From assembly GCF_000019225.1 (NCBI RefSeq), contig NC_010995.1, positions 2,116,501 through 2,180,500 on the forward strand: a stretch of 64,000 bases of DNA, in the 5' to 3' direction. Each line of letters begins with the position of its first letter. The first letter of the stretch is position 1. The translations under genes were made by a program, and so were the position numbers. Source of the DNA: Cellvibrio japonicus Ueda107 (lineage in GTDB: Bacteria; Pseudomonadota; Gammaproteobacteria; Pseudomonadales; Cellvibrionaceae). Under the pieces are notes generated by a model. The model was not told where the DNA came from, searched no databases, and saw only the letters and a program-made list of their open reading frames with translations. Shown here piece by piece: positions 7,409 to 14,810 of the stretch.

Positions 7409-10400
7409 CTACTTGGATTGCGTTATCTCAGCATAGACCAAGGTGACATAGAGGTTGAGGATGTGGGGAGACTGCTGCATAAAAAGTGTCAGGTCACTTT
7501 CAATGCCGAAACTCATCATCTGTGAGCGGCGCTCATCAACATAGCGCTTGGCCGCACGCTCAAGAACCTGGCGGAATACCAGGGGATCATGGAAACGTAT
7601 ATCAGGGTGGTTAATACAATATTGGGTAAATGCATAAAGGGCTTCGACAACTGCGCTTTTATAATAGGCGGGATGTAACTGGTGTGTGAGCTGGTCAATA
7701 AGATGGGCGAAACTATCTTCACCCGGTGTCATGGAACTGCGTGTAATTTCACAATCCAGGGCATGACTGGAGCCATCCATGCCGAATACCAATATACGTG
7801 CGCACATTAAGCTGTGCCAAATATCGCGCAGGAAATTGCTATCGAAATGAGTAATCAATCCACGAGCGGTACGCCACTCCAGCCAATCTGTATCCATAGC
7901 ATCGCTCAGTATGGAGTTTTCATCCTCTGTGGCAGATTCCTGGTGATGGATTTTATAGGGCGTCACGTGATTGATACCCTGGGCAAATACTTTTTTGCGT
8001 GACGTCAGGATTGTGCGAATTTTCTTGTACAGCTTGGCTGGTGATTGCAAGCCAACCCATTCAACCAGGCTGACGTCTTCGGCGTCCCCCTTGTCCATGG
8101 CACATAGCAACATAAAGTTACGTAACTGCACAGAGTGCAGACCGTCAAACAGCGGTGGGTCAGAGCGTATCAACGAACCTATGGCTGACAGGACTTCCTG
8201 GATCAGGGTGCGCTCTAACTCATCGGGAAAAAGCTTGCGGACTCCCTCAAAATAGCTGGCATTGGAAAAAGACTGGTCAACCTTGATTTCCGTAAAATTA
8301 TTATCTCCAACCGTTATGACCAGGTTTCTTGCAGCCAGTAGTGTCAGGCTGTCAGTAAGATCAATCAATGAATAATTGAATTGGGCAAAACAAAAGCGAG
8401 ATAGTAACCAGTAGTTAACCTTTTGGGAGCGTACAAAAATATCGCGGATCAAATCCAGCAAGCTAATGTGTGCGCCGTTAGCCCCGATATTGGAATCCAG
8501 TGAACGGCCTTTTACGTACTTGGCGAATTTACGATAGGTAATAATATCGCTTTCTGTGTAAAAGTTTTCCAGCAGGGCTCTGGCTACGGGCTCCAACAGC
8601 TCAGGGCGAATATGCCCCTCTGCATCCGCTACCTGTTCAGCACTGGTCGTATTTGTTAACGATACAATTTGGGAATAGGGGACATTCAGGTGATTGACCC
8701 GTGAAGCACGATAAGCAAGATTAGCTGATGCATAGCCGACGTATTCATATTTGTTGCGTAATTGCAAATCGCGCAAAGCATCAAATACAACACTAACATT
8801 GGGTATGGCGCTTAAGCGCTGGTCTACCATAAGAGTAAAAACAGCGACTTCTTTACTTAGCCAATTCTTGTAAATAAATTCAATTTCCCGAGTCAGGTTC
8901 TCCACAACCCATTGAGCATCGAAAAGGCGGTAGTCTTCTCGCTCGGTTTGCATCCAGGAGAGACTTAAATAAACCTTATTGTTGATTTCATAGGTTTGTG
9001 AGGTAGCCAAACTCTGTGCTCGACGACGAGGGCGCCCGGTCAATCCCAGGCTTTTATTCTCACCAACATGGGAGTACACCTCCATTAAACCAGTGGCTGA
9101 AACAACTCCCATAGGTTTAATATCTTGCAAGCTTTCTGCAATAACACCGTATTTTACTAGCTGATTTTTAATACTTTCGTTTTCTGCCAGTACCACCAAA
9201 GCAATATTGGACTTGATAAACCGGGTAGAGCGCCTGCGCATTTTCAGGGGGTCAAGGTCATCTGTGCTAACCAATCCTTCATCTAACATTAGTCCGGTTA
9301 GATAAAGGCTCTGCGCCCAAACCAAGGGAATATTTTCATTGGGCACACGCGGCTGAGAGCGCGGGCTTTTCTTTTCTGCCTCGATATTTTCCTGCGGCAA
9401 ATAATAAAGCTCAGGTAGCAAACCATAGCCATCTACATGAACCATTAGGGATTCCAGTTTTTTACGATAGTATTTAGCCGTTGCATCGCTGCCATCAAAG
9501 AGCGCGGTAATATATAAATAGGTAAAAAACAGCGGCCATTCTGATTCAATATTGGCAAAATTCACTAACTCGGCATGTTCATAATAAATGCGCGAACTCT
9601 CTTCCAAAACCGTTTGATGGCCATCCCATAAAAAGCGTTTGCAACCATAGTTCCCGCCTAATTTGGTCAGGATTGAATCGCGTGTTCGCCGTGCCAGGGT
9701 TTCCTTGCCTACAGCAAACGCAGGAAACCCGATAATACTCAGCAGGGCACTATCAGTTTCCTTGGAAAGAGACTCGCGGGGAAGTAGTGAGGCGAGGGTG
9801 GTTCGGGCCAGGGAGATGGCGTCAGCAATCACATGGATAATCCCCCGTTTATCGCCGTGCTTGCCGAATACATTAAACCCATCCATGGCCTGCAATGCTG
9901 CTTTAGCCATACCCACGGAGCTGGCATTAATTTCTGTCTTACCATTATTGACTTTATTCCCGCGCTCCCAAATCCCGTAATCCGGGGTGCGGTAGGCACT
10001 TGAAATGTAATAAACGAGGTTCTGGACGAAATCCACCTCATCAGGTGTACAAACAATACGCAAACCTGATGCACTCATTTGACCCAGCATCAATAGGTAG
10101 AGGGAGGTTGCATCTATTTGCAGGTGTCCCCAGGCATCATCGGCCACAACCGGCAAGCCTGTGGCAGTGTCGTATTTGGCGTGAAGGGAATCGCGGTTAT
10201 CGAGCGAATATTTGAAGGCTTCTACCTTGTGAGCCTGGCGCATCATCGCCTGTAACAAACCGCGCATGAGTTTAATGGTGGCTTGTTCTAACAGATCACT
10301 GCGATGGTTTTCTCCCTGACGGCGATATGCCAATCCCAGACTCCAGACGCAAATCACTGAATAAACATTATCGCGAACCCAGGCATCTGTGTAATCACCA

Positions 10401-10513
10401 TGATTATTAACAGCCGTACTGGCAGGTAACAAACCGGATACCGGGTGTTGGCGGTTAAGGATTACGGTATGGATTTCAGAATATAAACGTTCCAGAAGCT
10501 GAGAGTGTTTCAT
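7409..10513 (-). CDS. GH15 / phosphorylase-kinase-alpha-beta-like protein
   Basis: 1034 residues. The N-terminal third has the (alpha/alpha)6-barrel features shared by GH15 glucoamylases and phosphorylase kinase regulatory subunits: TDAWVRDNVYSVICVWSLGLAYRR (about 42-65), KVEAFKYSLDNRDSLHAKYD, DDAWGHLQIDATSLYL and YGIWERGNKVNNGKTEINASSVGMAKAAL. The remainder has no motif I can name but fits the long C-terminal region of bacterial PhK-like members. Such proteins are annotated as glycoside hydrolase family 15, yet the length and PhK likeness leave it open whether this one hydrolyses glucan or is regulatory. No signal peptide, so cytoplasmic. It stands alone, with 196 nt upstream holding only weak dyads. 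Confidence 0.75.
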   Translation of the reverse strand: MKHSQLLERLYSEIHTVILNRQHPVSGLLPASTAVNNHGDYTDAWVRDNVYSVICVWSLGLAYRRQGENHRSDLLEQATIKLMRGLLQAMMRQAHKVEAFKYSLDNRDSLHAKYDTATGLPVVADDAWGHLQIDATSLYLLMLGQMSASGLRIVCTPDEVDFVQNLVYYISSAYRTPDYGIWERGNKVNNGKTEINASSVGMAKAALQAMDGFNVFGKHGDKRGIIHVIADAISLARTTLASLLPRESLSKETDSALLSIIGFPAFAVGKETLARRTRDSILTKLGGNYGCKRFLWDGHQTVLEESSRIYYEHAELVNFANIESEWPLFFTYLYITALFDGSDATAKYYRKKLESLMVHVDGYGLLPELYYLPQENIEAEKKSPRSQPRVPNENIPLVWAQSLYLTGLMLDEGLVSTDDLDPLKMRRRSTRFIKSNIALVVLAENESIKNQLVKYGVIAESLQDIKPMGVVSATGLMEVYSHVGENKSLGLTGRPRRRAQSLATSQTYEINNKVYLSLSWMQTEREDYRLFDAQWVVENLTREIEFIYKNWLSKEVAVFTLMVDQRLSAIPNVSVVFDALRDLQLRNKYEYVGYASANLAYRASRVNHLNVPYSQIVSLTNTTSAEQVADAEGHIRPELLEPVARALLENFYTESDIITYRKFAKYVKGRSLDSNIGANGAHISLLDLIRDIFVRSQKVNYWLLSRFCFAQFNYSLIDLTDSLTLLAARNLVITVGDNNFTEIKVDQSFSNASYFEGVRKLFPDELERTLIQEVLSAIGSLIRSDPPLFDGLHSVQLRNFMLLCAMDKGDAEDVSLVEWVGLQSPAKLYKKIRTILTSRKKVFAQGINHVTPYKIHHQESATEDENSILSDAMDTDWLEWRTARGLITHFDSNFLRDIWHSLMCARILVFGMDGSSHALDCEITRSSMTPGEDSFAHLIDQLTHQLHPAYYKSAVVEALYAFTQYCINHPDIRFHDPLVFRQVLERAAKRYVDERRSQMMSFGIESDLTLFMQQSPHILNLYVTLVYAEITQSK

Positions 10514-10597
10514 AGGATCTACAACTTGCCTTATGCAAGGCGGGGCAGCGAAAAATGCAGGTATGTGCTTACTGGGAATGGCATATTTTTAATTTAA

Positions 10598-10613
10598 CAT
10601 AATATACATTATG
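10598..10613. promoter_or_regulatory. Small AT-rich dyad upstream of the GH15-like gene
   Basis: CATAAT-4-ATTATG is a perfect 6-bp dyad, 85 nt before the GH15-like start. It has the look of an operator half-site pair but no known regulator can be named. The rest of 10514-10709 shows nothing else convincing. Confidence 0.2.
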
Positions 10614-10709
10614 CGCAGTTATACATCCCAAACCCTAAAATGACCAATCAGTCATCTTTAGGCCACAACCCTGATTCCCGCCAACCTGCCTATCTATCGG
10701 TTATCGAAT

Positions 10710-11144
10710 CTACAAGGCACCCAGTTGGGTCGCGCTACGCTCCATAGTCGCTTCGCGCTCCCGGATGGGTGCCGGAGGTTTGCTGAAAGCATACACAGTG
10801 ACCCCCTTGAGTTCAAAAGCAAAAACGGAGCCAGCGCGATAAATTAGCGTATAACCGAATCGTGACAGCTGTTCAGTCGTTAGCGTGACGGCTCGGTCAT
10901 CCGGCAACTGTGCCTCAAAATAGTTCAGGTCGTTGATGGATGCCACAAAATACAGCACCTGGAACCAGGTGCATTTGGATAAGTAAGAACCAAGCGGAAA
11001 CCTGGATAACCGGATTAACGCCCTCGCCTTCTTTTGGGGATAAGCAACAAGTCTGTTGCGAATTGAATAACTGGTGGGCGCGCGCCCTAATGGTACGGGT
11101 AGTTGCAGCCCTGTGTTGCTAAATCCAACGCAATAACCATACAT
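10710..11144 (-). CDS. Hypothetical protein at the end of the SCP2-JmjC operon
   Basis: 144 residues, not recognised. The ATG lies inside the last 26 nt of the acyltransferase gene, so if real it would be translated from the same message. The sequence is moderately basic in the first half (ARALIRLSRFPLGSYLSK), then TWFQVLYFVASINDLNYFEAQLPDD and YRAGSVFAFELKGVTVYAFSKPPAPI, with no transmembrane segment or cysteine motif. The middle to C-terminal part reads like genuine protein; the first ~40 residues may be spurious, so a shorter form is possible. No homologue comes to mind. Confidence 0.45.
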   Translation of the reverse strand: MYGYCVGFSNTGLQLPVPLGRAPTSYSIRNRLVAYPQKKARALIRLSRFPLGSYLSKCTWFQVLYFVASINDLNYFEAQLPDDRAVTLTTEQLSRFGYTLIYRAGSVFAFELKGVTVYAFSKPPAPIREREATMERSATQLGAL

Positions 11145-12285
11145 CTCGTCTGGTTGATTTCACGCGCCAGTATGCCCTGCAAAGAAAATACATGCCGATC
11201 AGAAATACGGCCCACACTAAATAGGCTCGCCACAATGCTGGCTCATATCCTACCGGCCAATCATCAGAACCCGCCGTGAGCATATTTACCGCATTACCGT
11301 AGTTCAAAGCGGTCCAGATTTGTGAGGATAAATGAATCAATGGAATATGTAGCAAATAGAAAAACAGCGGCACCTTACCGAAAGTAGCTAATATACTTGC
11401 CCCCCAAAACTGGAATCGCTGGGCAAATGCCATTAGTAATAAACATAATCCCAAGGTAATAGCGATAAATTGCAGCGATGCGGGATATTTACTCACATTC
11501 AGAAAGGACAAAATGGAAAAAACAGAGGTTGATTGGGCGAGATAAGGAGAAGGATCACCGTATTGTCCCCAGGCCCGTAATACAATAAACAGGCACAATG
11601 AGGCCCCACCCAATAAGGTAGTCCAGGGCACAATATGTTGGGGATATTTTACATACAAGTGGCCCAATAAATAACCCAACAACATCACTCCGGGCCAAGG
11701 TAACAAAGGATAGGCGATGAAAAAGTGATACCCGCTGTTAAACACTTCGAACCCACCGCGTTGATGCAAAATATGCCACCACCACTGCCATCCATCGGTG
11801 GGCTGAATACCATTTAACAAATCATGTCCAGCCACCATTATTACTGCCAATAGTGCCAGTGGCAAAACAGGCAACCAAATAGCGGCGGCACAGAAAATCA
11901 TTGATAAACCGATAACCCAAATCACTTGTAGCCAGAGATAATCAATGGGTAAGGCTGCCTTCCAGCTGATATTGACAACCACGATTTCCAACAAGACCAA
12001 CCACAATCCCCGCAACAACAGGTAGCGGCTTAATGCCATTTTATCCCCCTGCTTGGCCAACTGGAGATAAGCAGATACCCCCGCCAGGAAAATAAAAGCC
12101 GGGGCACAAAAATGAGTTATCCAACGCGTCATGAACCATGCGGGGGATGTGTGGGAAAGATCCAATGTCGAAAAAGCCGTAGGAGCCCAATAATCCCTAA
12201 TATGATCCAGAGCCATCAATACAATTGCCAATCCCCTGATAACATCAATCCCCTGATAACGGTCAGTGTGCGTCATACTGCTCAT
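11119..12285 (-). CDS. DUF1624-type membrane acyltransferase (heparan-glucosaminide acetyltransferase-like)
   Basis: About 388 residues with roughly ten hydrophobic helices. The N-terminus YQGIDVIRGLAIVLMALDHIRDYW, then FMTRWITHFCAPAFIFLAGVSAYL, is the signature of DUF1624/HGSNAT-like integral membrane acyltransferases. ATG at 12285 is used: the preceding cupin gene ends TGA overlapping it (TGATG), indicating reinitiation coupling; the frame also offers GTG one codon earlier and ATG three codons later. Family members move acyl groups onto sugars or other acceptors across the membrane; substrate here is unknown. The operon promoter is a perfect iron-starvation box, so a role in siderophore modification or envelope adjustment during iron limitation is inferred, not shown. 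Confidence 0.75.
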   Translation of the reverse strand: MSSMTHTDRYQGIDVIRGLAIVLMALDHIRDYWAPTAFSTLDLSHTSPAWFMTRWITHFCAPAFIFLAGVSAYLQLAKQGDKMALSRYLLLRGLWLVLLEIVVVNISWKAALPIDYLWLQVIWVIGLSMIFCAAAIWLPVLPLALLAVIMVAGHDLLNGIQPTDGWQWWWHILHQRGGFEVFNSGYHFFIAYPLLPWPGVMLLGYLLGHLYVKYPQHIVPWTTLLGGASLCLFIVLRAWGQYGDPSPYLAQSTSVFSILSFLNVSKYPASLQFIAITLGLCLLLMAFAQRFQFWGASILATFGKVPLFFYLLHIPLIHLSSQIWTALNYGNAVNMLTAGSDDWPVGYEPALWRAYLVWAVFLIGMYFLCRAYWRVKSTRRDVWLLRWI

Positions 12286-13430
12286 CACATCTCTCCGGCA
12301 CGTCGAACTGAAGTGGTCCAGAAGTTCACTGAAAGCGATAAGGAAAGTGAACGAACATGGTGAAACCAGCCATCAGGGATAAACAACATATCACCGGATC
12401 CAACCAACACTTTTAAAAAGTTAACCTCTTGTGCTTCCGGATGACGGGAATAGTCAGGTTCCTCGGCATTAACCTCGCTTCCTTCGAGGCCGCCATCCTT
12501 GTGGGTAGCCCAGGCATATAGATGTGTTCGCTCATGCGGTGCAGCAAGAATAAAAGCTTTTTCTCCCCAGACCTGGGCAAACAGGTTATCGGAGTCATCG
12601 CGATGCAAGGGGGTTACAGTACCCTGGGGGCCAATCCAGATACGTGGAGGAATATATTGGTCATGTCGGAAATATACCGGCCAGCGAATTAATGTTTCCA
12701 GGGATTCCGGCAGTGAATTACTACCGAGATACTCAGGCAGTTTATTATCTCCTGTTTTATATGCTTTAGCGGAGCGAATAAAGTCTGCCATAGATTCAGC
12801 TTTGAACTTGCGGTTTTTGGAAAAAGTTTGCGATACATAATCACCTGTTCGGATCATGCCTTGCAGTCCTTCAAAATGAAGTACACTTTCTTCCTGGCTC
12901 ATGTTGTAAAGCGGCCACTCTTTCAAGGCATTGGTAATGATGACCGGTTTGCATGGGAGCACATACTGCTGATAGAAAACCTCAGGTGACAAGTCATCAC
13001 TATCCCACCGCTCTACTGTACGAAGTGGTGGCTGTGCAGCTGTTACAAACTCTGAATAGCGTTCAGGCGCAGGAAAGCGTTGCTCTTCAACATTTGAATC
13101 AATTTTGTTTTCGGTATTCCTGTCACTCAGGGATGCTCGAATTGCCTGGGGTAGTAAGGTGGCCAATCCGAAATCGCCTTCTACCAGGATTTTCCCCGCC
13201 GTGAATAAGCGTTCAAGATCACGACTTTTATTGGCTACAGCAACGAAGTCATCGGTTGACATCTTGATCGTAACATCGGAAGGAGCATCACAATGCCCGA
13301 CCTTCACTGAATCGGATACTGTGATGGAAAGGCTGTCGCCAGAAGTAAACTGAAATGCCAACACCCCCTGCATACCGGGAATTTCATTTGCTCGGGCGAA
13401 TATTTTTTCAGCAATTCTCTCAAGCTCCAT
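12285..13430 (-). CDS. SCP2-JmjC/cupin_8 fusion, likely Fe(II)/2-oxoglutarate oxygenase
   Basis: About 381 residues in two parts. Residues 1-~105 resemble an SCP2 sterol-carrier/lipid-binding domain (GVLAFQFTSGDSLSITVSD, VTIKMSTDDFVAV, LFTAGKILVEGDFGLATLL). Residues ~150-381 form a JmjC/cupin_8 domain: CKPVIITNALKEWP, then the metal motif HxD in TPLHRDDSDNLF, AQVWGEKAFILAAPHE, and the distal His in IPDGWFHHVRSLSLS. This predicts a soluble iron/2-oxoglutarate hydroxylase with a lipid- or acyl-binding module. The start at 13430 is preferred because AGGA sits 8 nt upstream; an ATG at 13445 is also in frame but lacks a ribosome-binding site. First gene of an operon behind a perfect iron-starvation box. 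Substrate unknown; an acylated siderophore precursor is an attractive guess. Confidence 0.75.
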   Translation of the reverse strand: MELERIAEKIFARANEIPGMQGVLAFQFTSGDSLSITVSDSVKVGHCDAPSDVTIKMSTDDFVAVANKSRDLERLFTAGKILVEGDFGLATLLPQAIRASLSDRNTENKIDSNVEEQRFPAPERYSEFVTAAQPPLRTVERWDSDDLSPEVFYQQYVLPCKPVIITNALKEWPLYNMSQEESVLHFEGLQGMIRTGDYVSQTFSKNRKFKAESMADFIRSAKAYKTGDNKLPEYLGSNSLPESLETLIRWPVYFRHDQYIPPRIWIGPQGTVTPLHRDDSDNLFAQVWGEKAFILAAPHERTHLYAWATHKDGGLEGSEVNAEEPDYSRHPEAQEVNFLKVLVGSGDMLFIPDGWFHHVRSLSLSLSVNFWTTSVRRAGEM

Positions 13431-13477
13431 TCTTGGCATCCTCATTAAAGAAGTGTTGTTATCTCACAGCATCTTAA

Positions 13478-13501
13478 ACGAGATGATTAAAGTAAAATTT
13501 A
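13478..13501 (-). promoter_or_regulatory. Iron-starvation (PvdS-type) box, SCP2-JmjC operon
   Basis: On the minus strand TAAAT (13501-13497), 16 nt, CGT (13480-13478): exact match to the IS box known for PvdS-type ECF sigma factors, with the extended TAAATT and TCGTT seen at the other sites. About 48 nt ahead of the chosen start. Confidence 0.8.
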
Positions 13502-13674
13502 CCTGGCAGCCTATCAACTTATGTAAATGATCTTGAATGGGGAACCATTAACCCAGAGTTGAGCTAGAGTAAGACGAATAGGAAGTGCAACTTCTTTCAG
13601 GCAAGATGGGTCCTAAAATAGGATGACCCCCTAATATTTGTGCCAATCAGGGAGCTTTGAGGTAAAATATCTTA

Positions 13675-14697
13675 ATGAAAAAGCAAACCGATATCCCCTC
13701 AGCAGATAATAACGTTGACGCTATAGTCAGGGCGGCGGCAGACTGGTGTATGCTCATACACTCGGACGAGTGCAGTCCAGCGGACCAGGTAGCCTTTAAC
13801 CAGTGGCTCAAGCAAGATCCGGCTCATGAACAGGCCTATAACAAAATACGCCAGGTTTGGGGGCTGAGTGAGCAATTGACGCCAACAATATCTTCCCCAT
13901 GGGCACAAGCCAATACCTCCCCAAAAACTACCCAGCCTTTGCCAATCGCGGCCAAAACACCTTATTGGCCATGGCAATCCATCGCCTGGGCGGTATCACT
14001 GGCAAGCATCCTGTTGGTAACACTGGGCTACCTTGGTTGGACATTAAATTGTGTGCCAAATGAATATCATCGTTACAGCACGGAACAAGCCCGCAGCCAC
14101 GTGATATTACCCGATGGCACCCGGGTTGAAATGAACCTTAACACCCAAATCAGTTATGCCAACTACCGCGACAGGCGCCATGTCAGTATTAATGGCAATG
14201 GAGAAGCGTTTTTCAATGTCTCGCACAATACAAAACACCCCTTTAAAATCAGTGCAGCCAACGGGACGATAACGGTTACAGGAACAGCATTTAATGTCTG
14301 GAAATATGGAAAAGATGTTGCAGTGACTGTTACAGAAGGTTCAGTAATCGTCCAAAATGGCAAAGATACTGTTCATCTGACACCTGGCATGAAAGCAGAA
14401 TATACGGCTAAATACTCACTCAAGGTATCATTTGGTGATCTTGACCAGGCATTGGCATGGCAATCCGGCAAGCTCATCCTGGATGATCAACCTCTCGCGA
14501 AAGCCATACCACAGATTGCTCGCTATCTTGATGAATCTATTATCCTGACCGATGCCACTGTGGCCAATTTACGCATTGGTGGTATCTACAATACCGAAAA
14601 TCTTGATGATCTCATTACTGCCCTCCCCCAAATATTGCCCCTATCTATCAAAAAACGATTCTGGAGTGGTATAGAAATCTCCAGTTATCCGCATTAA
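13675..14697 (+). CDS. fecR: FecR-family anti-sigma factor / signalling regulator (FpvR-like)
   Basis: 340 residues. The N-terminal DUF4880-type segment (AADWCMLIHSDECSPADQVAFNQWLKQDPAHEQAYNKI, ~15-60) binds the sigma factor in this family. One membrane segment follows (SIAWAVSLASILLVTLGYLGW, ~100-120), then the periplasmic FecR domain (HVILPDGTRVEMNLNTQISY, GEAFFNVSHNTKHPFKI, GTAFNVWKYGKDVAVTVTEGSV, ~140-240) and a C-terminal STN-like tail that would contact the receptor. Family role: relays ferric-siderophore binding by an STN-bearing TonB receptor to an ECF sigma factor. In P. aeruginosa fpvR lies next to fpvI, pvdA and pvdQ; here it lies next to pvdQ but no sigma gene is adjacent. Partner receptor is probably the one at 24975-27434. 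No iron-starvation box precedes it. Confidence 0.88.
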   Translation: MKKQTDIPSADNNVDAIVRAAADWCMLIHSDECSPADQVAFNQWLKQDPAHEQAYNKIRQVWGLSEQLTPTISSPWAQANTSPKTTQPLPIAAKTPYWPWQSIAWAVSLASILLVTLGYLGWTLNCVPNEYHRYSTEQARSHVILPDGTRVEMNLNTQISYANYRDRRHVSINGNGEAFFNVSHNTKHPFKISAANGTITVTGTAFNVWKYGKDVAVTVTEGSVIVQNGKDTVHLTPGMKAEYTAKYSLKVSFGDLDQALAWQSGKLILDDQPLAKAIPQIARYLDESIILTDATVANLRIGGIYNTENLDDLITALPQILPLSIKKRFWSGIEISSYPH

Positions 14698-14710
14698 GTC
14701 TCACCATATG

Positions 14711-14758
14711 TTGCAGCCAAATAGTGTTTCCACTTACAAAAACACTATTTAGCTGCAA
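14711..14758. terminator. Bidirectional terminator between fecR and pvdQ
   Basis: 19-bp arms 14711-14729 and 14740-14758 (TTGCAGCCAAATAGTGTTT against its complement with one mismatch) around a 10-nt loop, lying between two convergent genes. Probably ends both transcripts. Confidence 0.75.
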
Positions 14759-14810
14759 TGAATAAAGTAAGGCGGTGCCCTTCCCCATCCCTACCCTACA
14801 TGGCGACTAT

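Noticed and set aside
13530..13560. TAAAT ahead of fecR as an iron-starvation box
   Set aside because: No CGT at 16 or 17 nt, so fecR appears to lack such a box.
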